NCBI GenBank assembly: GCA_015501585.1 | Contig: JADNRY010000263.1 | Location: 22,430-86,429, forward strand | Direction: 5' to 3' | Source of the DNA: Rhodocollybia butyracea | Taxonomy: Eukaryota; Basidiomycota; Agaricomycetes; Agaricales; Omphalotaceae | Length of the DNA stretch: 64,000 nucleotides | Shown: positions 23,070 through 33,465 of the stretch, one piece after another | Layout of the letters: each line of letters begins with the position of its first letter | Position numbering within the stretch: position 1 is the first letter of the stretch | Made by a program: the position numbers and the translations under genes | The notes under the pieces: model-generated | The model's input: only the letters and a program-made list of their open reading frames with translations | Told to the model about the DNA's origin: nothing | The model's database searches: none

Positions 23070-23562
23070 TGGTAGCACTGTAACCGGATGCCAACGTACC
23101 GAACCACCGCCGAACCACTGCCACCAGGTGTCGGGTCCCGAGTTGAAGGTTGGTGCTTGGGGCCACTGAGTCAACGTCTGTCAAAGCTTGGTGGTGGTGG
23201 TGGTGGTGGTGTAACCGATACGTTCCCACTTAAGAACAGTGGGGGCCCCACACATATCGCTGCAAAATACATGCTTGGGATGCGCAAGGATGCGCAGTCT
23301 CCCCAATACCTTCTCCACAATGCTGTGACAAGGACGAAAGCGTTGGTGTTTTGTAAATTGGCAATACTAGATAGTAAATCTTTATGCGCCAACTCATCAT
23401 ATAAGCATACGTCCATTACATAGAGGATAAATCAAACGAAAGAGTAAACTCTTCCCCAGCTGCTGGTTCAGTTCACTCCTCTCCAACTTCTCTCGCGCGG
23501 CCTCATCACTAGCATCTCTTGCCAACTCTCCTCTCACACATCAGTACTTGTCTTATTATCTC
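23070..23562 (+). promoter_or_regulatory. Repeated upstream region of secreted-protein copy U2
   Basis: This roughly 450-base region recurs with modest divergence before the copies at 26305 (25850-26304) and 28126 (27760-28125), and in part before 21745. Shared elements are a (GGT)n run followed by GTAACCGA, a GGGGCCCCA palindrome, CACAATGCTG, GTAAATCTTTCTGCGCC-like sequence, an AT-rich TATA-like stretch (ATATAAATCAAAC type), and CAGCTGCTGGTTCAGTTCAC about 100 bases before the ATG. It is likely the family promoter. Confidence 0.55.
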
Positions 23563-24393
23563 ATGCTCCTAACACTTCATTGGCTGGGTTCCGTCCTCCT
23601 CGCACTGCTCATTTCCCCCGCGTGCGCTGCGCCGACGCCGAGAGTAAGGTATACATGATGCATATACCCTGGTTACTAACATTCCCAAAACTAGGGACAA
23701 TCCAGTACTGTCAAGCATTCACCGACCGTGGTAAGACATCCATCACACATCTATCCGAGTTACTAACTTTCCCAAAACTAGGAACAACCCGCTACGTATG
23801 ATGTGACAGTGCTTCATGTAAATGGTGATGATGTAGTATCAGTGATCCCAGAAGCCGCGCAGAAACGCATCGAGAACTTCATACATGCCATGTGGGAGGA
23901 GCTGGAAGATAGTCGTGGTGATAAAATACGATTCATGAACCTCCACCTACAATATAAGGATGAAGTTCTAAAAGAAGAAGACAAATTCAACAAGGGGAAT
24001 ATGCTTTATCTCAGGCTCCACGGAGGCAAGTTCTGTGGCAGTGGATGCTATGGATATATCGTCTCTCCAAAAGGTTATAACACGGTGGTCGGTGCTCTTA
24101 TCACCCAGATGTCGGAGAATCATTATGTCGTGGTCCATAAACCTCTACCTCCTGGCGATCATCATAGACGGGAAAAGTACCGTGAACTCCTTGACCAAAA
24201 ATATCGGGAGTTTTTGACGGAATTTGTGCCAGTAAAGGACTGGGGGATCCCAAGAAGGAAGGAAGAAGAGAGGGAAGGAAAAATTCATTACACGGCATAT
24301 AAGGAGAACCCTGCGGATGACCACAGCATTACTGAGGCGGCCATGATTTTGATGGAGATGAAGGCACCCGAGCATCCAGCACCCTCAGGCTGA
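23563..24393 (+). CDS. Small secreted-protein family, copy U2 (intact, about 242 residues)
   Basis: Exon 1 (23563-23643) encodes a 27-residue signal peptide region ending ACAAPTPR. Intron 23644-23694, a 12-codon exon 2 (23695-23730), intron 23731-23781 and exon 3 (23782-24393) keep phase 0 throughout. The mature protein has YDVTVLHVNGDD, ENFIHAMWEELED, a Cys pair in FCGSGCYGYIVSP, VVGALITQ, FLTEFVPVKDW and an APSG end. No enzyme motif, lectin repeat or membrane segment is seen. The family is unknown to me, probably lineage-specific and extracellular. The tiny second exon lies between two nearly identical introns. Confidence 0.7.
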
Positions 24394-24439
24394 TACAAAG
24401 TTTCCTTATGGTCCATTCACCTTATGTATACTCGTGGTT

Positions 24440-25845
24440 CAAATAAATCATTTCTCAGTTGAACATGGAAAGATCACGCTTAGGTTTACGCTTATATACT
24501 AGGTTTTACCAACAAGCTCGAAAAATCTTTCTTTTCTAGGCTACCTCCTGGTCTGTTTCTTCTTCTGGTTTGTCCACTCATGACAGAATACTAAAGCAAA
24601 GAGCATACCGATACCTGCTGTAACCTTCACTTAGAAGCGGGCTTCTATGAATTCATAGTCTGACTTGGGAATAAACACCAAACAAACACAGTATCCCGAC
24701 GACGTACAGAGTTGAGAACTGGTTCATCAGAAAGGTTACGACTAGACTCGAGCCAGTAGTTTCTTGTTGACACTTTGATGACTGACGATCAGCCGTGTCG
24801 GTGAAACGACTGGTTTTTAATCCGGCTGTTTTAGCGGGTCGGATTTAAGTCATGTGCTTCTTTTGACTTTGAAAAAATCCGAAAAATTAGAGGGTTTCCA
24901 ACATGCATTTAGGGAAAATGTAAATAGATAGAAAGTTGCGCGTTAAAAGTGCGAAAAACAAGTTTGTTATTGATTTTTTTTACTTGAACTCGTTCTTGAG
25001 ATATTCGATGATCTTTATCGGAGAGTAAGCTAGAATTAGGGTTAGGAGTTACGGCAGGAAACTTGCCGAGTTACGCGCAAACGGGCCATTCACTAGCACA
25101 ATGAGCTTAAGCAACAACAAGCTCAATACAGTGCCCTCGAAATGTCCTATTTTGAGGACATTCTCATAAAGGACAGTTGATACAGCAGTTTTGGTAAGAT
25201 AAGCAGTGGTTTTACCTTATAGTATGTTCTTTCCAGTAAGTTTCTGCTGTTCCCTCAGCTCTGGAGGACCAAGAATCTTGCATGAGAGCCTTTCAGCCTT
25301 CGTCAGATGCCTTTTGTCAAGTCCTTGGGGTATTTGAGAGGCATGAGACGGAAGTGTAAGACAAGTGCTGGAAATGATCGACACGCTGCTCCTGGATGAA
25401 CCAACACGAATTCCAGGGGAAAAAAATTAGCTCGTTATTCATCGAAAGTCAACGAATATTTCTAGCTACTTTATAGGGCTGTACGATGAGTTTGGAAACA
25501 CTATGAATCGAGAATAATGGCTAAGTCCAAAGAAGCACGTGATTTAAATCCGACCCGCTAAAACAGCCGGATTAAGTTCTAGTCCCTCTGCCGAGGGTGT
25601 GATTTCACATCACAACTCTACAGCAGGGACTGGTTCGAGTCTAGGTTACGACCATGATGGTGACTACGAGATGTATTTGTATATCAACTTGATCAACGAG
25701 ACTCGAAAGAGTGTACAATGACTGTACTCTGGCGTTGGGATCAGAATTCACAATGTCTACTTACTGTCATCTACGAGCTTCTCCGATTTTTGGCGCAATT
25801 TGATGATCGAACAACTCCCTCAGACAGCCTCAGACTCGCTTGCTG
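24440..25845 (-). pseudogene. FET3-type ferroxidase 3' remnant (unit U2), split by a transposon
   Basis: The C-terminal exon relic (about 24500-24640) and the GTATCCCGACG/CTGGKTCATCAG block (24690-24733) match other units. The match resumes at 25653 (ACCATGATGGTGACTAC) and runs on to the VYYVHV-like stretch near 25760. The inserted 901-base element explains the gap. Confidence 0.65.
24743..25643. mobile_element. 901-bp non-autonomous TIR transposon with 9-bp target duplication
   Basis: The ends are TAGACTCGAGCCAGT and ACTGGTTCGAGTCTA, inverted with one mismatch. A second 45-base inverted match lies internally (about 24818-24862 against 25531-25575, two mismatches), so the terminal inverted repeats span about 115 bases with a diverged middle. 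The 9-base GGTTACGAC flanks both sides (24734-24742, 25644-25652). Related units without the insertion show the unbroken site (near 22877). There is no coding capacity. The 9-base duplication and long TIRs fit a Mutator-like (MULE) family; hAT (8 bp) cannot be fully excluded. Confidence 0.8.
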
Positions 25846-26304
25846 AGTAGCACTGTAACTGGATGCCCGGCCCAACGTACCGAACGACCGCCGAACCACT
25901 GCCACCAGGTGTCGGGTCCCGAGTTGGAGAAAAGCTTGGTGGTGGTGGTGGTGGTGTAACCGATGGGGTCCCACTGTGACTTAGTAACAGTCGGGGCCCC
26001 ACGTGTCGCCGCCAAATACAGGCTTTGGACGCACAGTCTCCACAAGGCCTTCTCCACAATGCTGTGATAAGCACGAAAAGGCACGAAAGTGTTGGAAGGA
26101 AGTAAATTGGCAATGTGACTAAACAGTAAATCTTTCTGCGCCAACTCACCATATATGCATATATTCATTGCGTTGATGATATAAATGAAACAAAACAGCA
26201 AACTGTTCCTCAGCTGCTGGTTCAGTTCACTCCTCTCGCACCGCTTTGTCGTTAGCATCTCCTCCCAACACTCCTCTCACATTAGTCTCTGATTATCTTC
26301 CTCA

Positions 26305-27127
26305 ATGCTCCTAACCCTTCGCTGGCTGACTTCAACCATCCTCCTCGCCGTACTCATTTTCCCTGCGTGTGCTGCGCCCCGCGGGTAAGACCACAACTAA
26401 GTGGGGCCACGTCGGTTATACCACTACAATCACCACCACACGAAGCGCCCGCGCGGGTAAGACATACATGATACATCTATTCTGGTTACTAAATTCCCAA
26501 AACTAGAAAAAATACAGTCCCAGGCTCAATTATAAAGTGACAGTGCTCACTGTAATGGGTCTCCCAGTAAATGACTCTGTCCCAAGACCCATGCGGACTC
26601 GCATTGCGAAATTTGTTTTTGACATGGGGGAGAAACTCGGAGATGGCAAAGGACGCAGTCGTGAGAAGAACATAAAATATCAGAATCCCCCGGAGAGTCT
26701 CAAAAGCCAGAAGGATTTCGACACGTTGGAAATGCTTTATATCGGGCTCGAAGGAGGCACGTTCTGTAGCAAGAAATGCTATGGATATATCGTCTCCCCA
26801 GACAAGAATTATGACGATGTGCTTGGTGCATTGATCACCCAGGATGATGAGGGTCAATATGCCATGATCTATAAATCCATACTTCCTAGCCGTATCAAGA
26901 AGAAGAAGGGTTCATCACCAAATGCATACGAACTAGTCTGGGAAGACAGATGTCTCAAGTTTTTGACGGGATTTGTACTGATAAAGGATTGGGTGGTGGC
27001 GATGGCTAGTAATGAGGGTACGGATAAAGTTATCATAAAGGCTGCGAAGGCTATCGAAAGTGCGGAGGAGGAAGCCGACAACGCTGCGGCCCAGGTTTTG
27101 GGGTCTCTCCGTTTCGCATCCTCATGA
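26305..27127 (+). CDS. Small secreted-protein family, copy U3
   Basis: Exon 1 (26305-26384) encodes MLLTLRWLTSTILLAVLIF..ACAAPRG. Relative to copy U4 it has lost one base before the donor, so the usual acceptor (TAG at 26506) would shift the frame. An alternative CAG ending at 26517 restores it, giving APRGPRLNYKVTV and a 229-residue product. The mature part contains RIAKFVFDMGEKLGDG, FCSKKCYGYIVSPD, VLGALITQDD and FLTGFVLIKDWVVAMA, with an Ala/Glu-rich tail. The intron is long for this family (133 bases) because it carries a second copy of the exon-1 end and donor (GCGCCC..GCGGGTAAGAC). Confidence 0.6.
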
Positions 27128-27189
27128 GAAGCTTCCTTATGGGCCATTCAAGTTATGTATACCTGCGGTTCAAATAAATCATTTCTCAG

Positions 27190-27700
27190 TTGACCATGGA
27201 ATCACACTTAAGTTTACGCTTATGTTTTTCCAAAAAATCGTCCTTTTCTCCCCATTCTTCCTAATCTGTTTCTTCGTCTGGTTTGTCCACCGATGACAGA
27301 ATACCAAAGCACAGAGCACACCGATACCCGCTGTAACCACCTAGAAGTGGCCTTCCCGGGCCATGAGTTTATAGTCTGACTTCGAGAGGTCACTCAGAGG
27401 TCATTTATGTGGCTATAAATTCATCATTTTACTAGGCCAAGGAACATACATAGAGGAACCACCAGGATCGTCAGCCACGACACAGACTCGGGATCCCCAG
27501 TGGGAACTAAGTATGCTGGGTCATCAGAACGGTTGTGCGACCATGATGGTAACTATTTGGCTGTACTCCGGCATCCAAGTTTTGGATCAGAATTCGCAGT
27601 GTCTACTATGTCCATGTGGTCCATTACAAGGGGCCCATGAACTTCTCCAATTTTGGGCGCCGGTTTGTGTCCGTTCCAGACAGGAATCATCGGCGGCGGG
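27190..27700 (-). pseudogene. FET3-type ferroxidase 3' remnant (unit U3)
   Basis: Collinear matches to the ferroxidase gene: C-terminal exon (27220-27345), GAGGAACC..TCAGCCACGACAC block (27450-27485), GCTGGGTCATCAG (27515), and TCCATGTGGTCC..GGCCCATGAACTTCT (27610-27645). Frames are broken. Confidence 0.65.
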
Positions 27701-28125
27701 ATTGTTGGAAACGAGTTCTTTGATGGAATCAGTCTCGCTTTGCTGTGTAGCAGCCCACCCACTGAGTCCAGGCCAAAGCTTGGTGGGGGTGGTGTAACCG
27801 ACGTAGTCCACTTAGGAACAGTTCGGGGGCCCCAGCTACATACCAAATACATGCCTTTGATGCGCAGTCTCCACCCAGGTCTCCAGTTCCACAATGCTGG
27901 TGCTGATACGAAAGCTGGTGTTTCGTAAATTGGCAATACTAAACAGTAAATCTTTCTGCGCCAACTCACCATATATGCATATACCTGTATATAAATCAAA
28001 CAAAAGAGCAAACTCTTCCCCAGCTGCTGGTTCAGTTCACTCCTCTCGCACCGCTTTGTCGCTAGCATCTCTTCCCAGCACTACTCTCGCAGCTATCTCA
28101 CAGCAGTATCTGGTTATCTCCTTCG

Positions 28126-28893
28126 ATGCTCTTAACACATCACTGGCTGTGTTTCGTCCTCCTCGCGGTACTCATCTCCCCTGCATGTGCTGCGCCCTCG
28201 CGGGTAAGATATACATGATACATCTATTCTGGCTACTAAATTCCCAAAATTAGAAAAAATACAGTCCCAGGCTCAACTATAGAGTGACAGTGGTCAATGC
28301 AACGGGTTTCCGAGTAGATGATGTCCCCAAGTCCATGCAGATTCGCATTGCGAGATTCATTTTTGACATGGGGGAGAAACTCGGAGATGGCAAAGGACGC
28401 AGTCGTGAGAAGAACATAAAATACCAGAACCCCCCGGGAGTCTCAAAAGCCAGAAGAAATTCGACAGATTGGAAATGCTTTATATCGAGCTCGAGGAAGG
28501 CACGTTCTGTAGCAAGAAATGCTATGGATATATCGTCTCCCCAGACAAAAATTATGGCGACGCGATTGGTGCATTTATCACCCAGGATGAAGATCGATAT
28601 GTCATAATCCACAAACCCATACTTTCTAGCCGTACCTCCGATGAGGCTTACCAACAACTCTGGGAAGACAAATTGTACGAGTTTTTGACGAAATTTGTGC
28701 CGATAAAAGAGTGGGTGGTGGCGATGGCTAAAGATAACAAGGGGGATACGCCTCTTGATATTGTTCTACGAGATGCTGCAAACTTGCTTGACTCCAGCGC
28801 TGTGACTCGGGGCTTCGGACCCCAGCGTTGAGGATGCAGCCAATGTTTTGCTGGGGATGTCTGCACCCATACATCCAGCACCCTCAGGCTGAT
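28126..28893 (+). pseudogene. Small secreted-protein family, copy U4 (single-base frameshift)
   Basis: Exon 1 (28126-28203) gives MLLTHHWLCFVLLAVLIS..APSR, and intron 28204-28253 is normal. The next exon reads KKYSPRLNYRVTVVNATG through RSREKNIKYQNPPG, then loses one base near 28437 compared with copy U3. The family blocks FCSKKCYGYIVSPDKN and FLTKFVPIKEWVVAMA continue in another frame to a stop at 28831. The usual APSG ending lies at 28882-28893 in a different frame. It is a recent pseudogene, or there are sequence errors at C- or G-runs. Confidence 0.65.
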
Positions 28894-28984
28894 GAAAAAG
28901 CTTCCTTACATCAACTTATGTATACTCAGTGTGGTTCAAATAAATCATTTCTCAGTTGACCTTGGAAAGTTCAAGCTTGAGTTT

Positions 28985-29560
28985 ACGCTTAGGTTTTACC
29001 AACGAGTCCAAAGAATCTTCCTTTCCCCCCTTACCCCATGGTCTGCTTCTTCTGGTTTGTCCATCCATGACAGAATACCAAAGCACAGAGCATACCGATA
29101 CCTGCTGTAACCACCCCAGAAGTGGGCTTTCAAGATGCCATTTACGTCGTCATTTTACAGGCATATGACTGCGAAGAGACGCATAAGTATACGAGGAAGC
29201 CATGCGGAAACCCCCGGGTCCGGCGGGAACAAAGTTGGCCGACGACGATAAGTTTGTAGCCATGAAAGTGGCTATTGCAGATGTAAGTATATCGGTTTAA
29301 TATATGAGAATGGAAAGCCGGAAAGAGTGTACAATGGCTTTAATCCGGTATCCAAGCTTTGGACCGGAATTCACGATGTCTATTACTTATGTTCATGTGG
29401 TTCACGACAAAGCGCTAAGTGGTCCATCAGCTTCGCAAAATAGGGCCTGGCAGTAAGAATGGCGGGGATGACGTGATGGCATGGTTGGTTCCGTCGTTGC
29501 GGCCATGGAATCGAATGCTACCGCAAGCTGGATGGTTTTGGTACTACTACCACTTATGGT
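28985..29560 (-). pseudogene. FET3-type ferroxidase 3' remnant (unit U4), longest
   Basis: Matches run from the C-terminal exon (28994-29115) through CTCCGG/ATCCGGTATCC..CCATGTGGTTCACGAC (29340-29410) to GGCATGGTTGGTTCCGTC..AAGCTGGATGGTTTTGG (29475-29545). They correspond to 49260-50250 of the intact gene with internal deletions. No open frame survives. Confidence 0.65.
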
Positions 29561-29863
29561 AAGTAGGCTCGAAAGGCCAGGCATGATGAGCTTCACCTTA
29601 TTCTTCATAGCTTCTTCAAGACACCACCCCATCGACCAACGTACTCTTCGTCCGCATATCCATGACAGACAATGGCCCTGTTGACGCGGATACGCCTCAC
29701 CAGACCGTATCAGGCGCTCGTAGATTCATCGGCTTGACGCGTTTTGACGTGTTTTCCTAGTATTCAATATTCAACAGCTGTGTGGAAGTAGCAAGAACAG
29801 GTTACACTGTATCGATTTATCACATAACATGTTTCGAAGCCTCATAAATATAGTCTAACACAC
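29561..29863. other. Intergenic; nothing recognised
   Basis: Separates the last ferroxidase remnant from the 3' end of the acidic-protein gene. No frame, repeat or signal stands out. Confidence 0.5.
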
Positions 29864-30781
29864 TTAGAGATGAGTCCGTTTCTTTTTCTTCTTCGGACTA
29901 GTAGATTCACTCGTATTTTCCGACAGGTGGCTCTCCTTCAATCTTGTCTCCTTCAATCCTGATGACCCTACTCCGTTCTTCTTCTTCGCCTTCTTCGGTA
30001 TTTCGTTGCCTGTTTTATCACTCTCCAAAATCTTAGTTTTCCGCGAATTCTCGTTCGCATCCGGTACCTCCTTCTCGAGCTGGACGGATTTTCGTTTTTG
30101 TTTCCGTGGAGGCTTCTGCGCAGACTTTTCAGAGTTGGCAGCCGTTCGAATTGCCTGAGAGGCGTTGCTGGTCGACTTTTCAGTCACCGGAGAAGATGAA
30201 GCTTTGGAGGGCGCAGGAACGGAATTAGAAGTAGGTTTTTTGGGGGACTTCGAAGGTGGACGAGTGGTATCAGACTCGGATTTCCCAAGATTTTTTCTTT
30301 GCTAGTTGCGCCTCCTTCCGCCGAGCATGTTGTTCACGGATAGTTTTTATTTTCTGTTGGCGGGCTTGCTGGAAAGAGATCAGGATCATTTCGGTGATCA
30401 AAAGAAAGTAGAAAAGCCCAAGTAGTATCAATGAAAATACGCGGAATATTGGGACGCAAGACAGAAATGATCACCCACCTTTTTCAACGCTCGTTTGGAC
30501 GGCCCTGGATTAACGTGCACCTTTTCCTCGGACTCTTCAGGCTCCGAGTCTTCTTTCCCTTCCTTCTCAGACTGCAAATCTGCTTCTTCCTCGTTTTCAC
30601 TGTCTCTCCCTAAATCTTCAGAGTCGCCTTCCGACTCTGAACTAGTTTCCTCAGAATCGTCCGATTCGTCCGAATCAGAGTCTACAGCACCCAATCCCAA
30701 AGCTTCCTTGGTTTCTTCATCGAGACCGAGAGCTTCATCTTCCTCTTGACGTTTTCGTTTCCGTGAGATACGTTTAAACAT
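29864..30781 (-). CDS. Acidic/lysine-rich, probably nucleolar protein (one apparent frameshift)
   Basis: Exon 1 (30781-30479) encodes MFKRISRKRKRQEEDEAL, then a long Asp/Glu/Ser stretch, ending GPSKRALKK. Intron 30478-30369 leads to exon 2, which starts QARQQKIKTIREQHARRKEA. The frame breaks at a run of six A near 30293. In the next frame it continues as LGKSESDTTRPPSKSPKK to the stop at 29864, ending KKKKKRTHL. Basic clusters flanking acidic runs suggest a nuclear or nucleolar, possibly ribosome-assembly, protein, but there is no named domain. The frameshift may be a homopolymer sequencing error. Confidence 0.5.
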
Positions 30782-31188
30782 TTGGTCGCGAATTAGAAGG
30801 ATATATAATTGAAGCGGAAAATCTGCTTGGGAATAAAATCAGTTTTATTGAAGAATGCACGAATGATAACGAACCAGAAAGACGTCAAAATATGTGAGCT
30901 AAGTTGGGACAATGGAAGGCGCTGCTGAAAGTGGGCGTCTAACGTCCGTCTAACGTATAACGTCTTCATAAACATGCACTGATCATGATCAATGCTTCAA
31001 TCAATACAGCTTTTTCTTCTTTCATTGACCTCGAACGATGAGGTCCAAACAAGCTTCCAGCACTCATACACCGGCTCAGACGATGCCCAGCACGAAGGAG
31101 ACTCCACCGAAAGAAGTTGAGCACGAAGTTGTCTTCCGTAGGCAGACTGTAACTCTGTTCACAGGCAGGCAGTGCGAGCTCCGGGGAG

Positions 31189-32602
31189 ATGCAGCAGAAG
31201 AAGAAGAAAGGTCGACCGGCTTGGCTCAGATTCCCTGTTAAACAGCACCGTAAACGTACCTCGGAAAGTTTGGATCTACGTTCAGCAGCACTCTTTCAAA
31301 GACCCGCACCGTCGAACACTTGGAACGTTTCCGAAAGTGTCCTCAAAGCAATATTGAGCTCTGCTCAACTCGTACCCTCACAGTATGTCGGTACACTCTC
31401 TTCGATTGCTCTGGGCATCTGGAATGCTGTATCTGTACGTGTGCGATATCGTACTTCTATCCTACCTACTTAATCTCTCGTTAATCTCTCGTCCAATAGG
31501 AAGCAAAAGACAACAAGGACGACCTGAGGCAACTAGCCTGCTTGATAGTCAGCCTAGTCCACAGCGCAGTTCTAACGTATAACCAAGTTTATCAACATTC
31601 ATATTCGTACTTGTCACCCTCGAACAGTGACGATGGATCGAGCGTCTCCACACTGAATAAACATCTCGAGGAGCTGATAACGTACGTTATGTTTCCTTCG
31701 CCTTCGTGTTCTTACAACGTTTTGCGTGCATAGAACGCTCCGCGATATTCAGTCCTTCATTACAAACCTTATGCGCCGACCTCTCCTACAGCGAATCATT
31801 TCTTCGAAATCTGATTCGAAAATGGTCAAGGATTATCAGAAGAATATGAGGCATGCGTTGGACGTGTTTTCGGTGGGTTTTTGCTCGGATTTGTACCGTG
31901 AGCGTGTTGCTCAACACTACCCGAATCATTCTAGCTTCAATCAACCATAACCCTTCGAGGGAGCTTGACTAAGATCGAGTGCCAGCAGGAAGCTTTGGTG
32001 TGTGGCCTCTGTTTTTTATCATTTTTTGCTCGACGGTTGAACTCGCTTTCATAAAACTTTCACAGCTCCATTCGTGGCAAGAATCAACCCATTCAACGAT
32101 AACCTCTGTGGATGCTTCACGCGACGACTCTGATAGCGCTGTCAAGAGAATCGAAAGACGTGGTTTCTTCTTCAGATCCGTCTGCATGTTCGGAGAATCA
32201 TCCATCAGCAATAATACAGGCAACCAGAAGAGGGACAGTTGCTCAGTAGACCTTTGGCAACCACTTCTACTTCAATCTCAGATTCCTGGTCAAATCCTGA
32301 CTGACGCAAGGAGATCGAACGCGATGTTACCCCTCCAGCACCTTCTGCTGCATGCTCTCTTCCCCCGCTCGCTCCGATATCAACCACACACTATCCTTCC
32401 GCTGTTACTACCTCTGTCTTGCTTTTTCTTTGTCTTCACTTCCCGAAGCACCCTCGTTCTAATATGTCGTTCGCTTTGGGGAGCTACATTCTCCAACACT
32501 CTTCCAATCCCCAAAGCCTTGTCGAGCGGTGTTTTCTGCCTTTGTCTGCTTCAGCTGATCTTTAATCTCTCTGTGCTGCGTATGCTGTGGCCCGTGTCGT
32601 GA
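31189..32602 (+). CDS. MLKL-N-terminal-like (four-helix bundle) protein, copy 1
   Basis: Five exons fit with consistent phases: 31189-31434, 31500-31681, 31734-31872, 31935-31997 and 32066-32602 (388 residues). The N-terminus MQQKKKKGRPAW is followed by LFQRPAPSNTWNVSESVLKA and YVGTLSSIALGIWNAV, and LNKHLEELITTLRDIQSFI. ISSKSDSKMVKDYQKNMRHA then leads into LDVFS|LQSTITLR. This pattern is that of the MLKL_NTD-like helical domain found at the head of many Agaricomycete kinase and NLR-like proteins. The C-terminus is hydrophobic/Ser-rich and not recognised. The start could lie upstream at 31038 or 31083 with an extra intron. A membrane-active or signalling-adaptor role is inferred from family only. 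Confidence 0.55.
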
Positions 32603-32963
32603 ATCAGAATGCTTGGCTTTGTACGCTTTGTACGCTTTGTACTGTATTTGAGGCGATCTGGAATCAGCTCTTTCTGCGATGGAACTTCTAGCTCTTGATG
32701 ATATATATAGTTTGTAACTGGTATCTTAGCTCGTCTACTTCCTAAGTATGAAATGTATAGCTACAGGTCGAAGTCTCACGCCTTTGCTCTTCCAAGTTTG
32801 TATATGTGAGTTCAGTTCATGTTCTTGTTAATGCATTGAATACTTGAAAAGGTACGTCCATCAGGTGTAACTTACTTACTCTTTATTGCGTCAATGTAAA
32901 CGTTGACGCCCTAACATTGATAAACGATCCCTCATACCGCCGCGCTTCATACATTCAAATCCA

Positions 32964-33465
32964 TTGATCTTCTTGATACACTATCAGCACTATCAGCATA
33001 CAATGAACTCAAAGTCGACCGTTTATCCTGTGAAGCTAGATTCCTTGTCGATCTTGGTGCTCCTTCTTTCTGCTGTCCCGATAGCTATTTCTCAATCACT
33101 GAGCGTGATGGGGCGACTCGAAGAACGCTCGAATTATCTTGGAACATGCCTTGTATCTCGCCGGCCGCACTGGATATTCGAAGGTTCTGAACTCAAAGAT
33201 ATGGCAGTGATGGGCAATGGCTGGCTCCGGAAATAGTCGGTCTCGTGGGTTACTTTGCAACCGATGGCCCCGAGTTTCTGAGCCTGCCCGCGACGTGTTT
33301 GCGTTTGGTCTTGTCCTGTGGGCTTTAGCCACGCAAATCAAGCATCTGACCGTGCCCTTACTCCTTTTCTACATTGGTGAACTTGTCGAGACATGTCTTA
33401 CTAGTATTCTGGAAGATCGCTCAAGCACTGACTCTGTGTTGACATATCTTGTTGTACATTTCTAA
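32964..33465 (+). pseudogene. Protein kinase C-lobe remnant, copy 1
   Basis: The phrase WLAPEIVG can be read near 33222 and EPARDVFAFGLVLWALATQ near 33277. They correspond to the APE motif and helix F (D-V-x-x-F-G-x-x-L-W) of a TKL kinase. They lie in different frames and lack the N-lobe and catalytic loop. The paired relic at 39108-39422 keeps VIEHLCDCKNRIILEPKG and a DVFTLGLVLWAS-like reading. Following an MLKL-like N-terminal gene, this may be the lost second half of one protein. Confidence 0.5.

Noticed and set aside
23187..23212. (GGT)n run as coding glycine or proline repeat
   Set aside because: It lies in the repeated upstream region of the secreted genes and occurs at 25938 in the same context, so it is promoter microsatellite, not coding.
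25625..25652. tRNA-like B-box (GGTTCGAGTCT) suggesting a tRNA or SINE
   Set aside because: It is part of the terminal inverted repeat of the 901-base element, and no cloverleaf or A-box at proper spacing is present.
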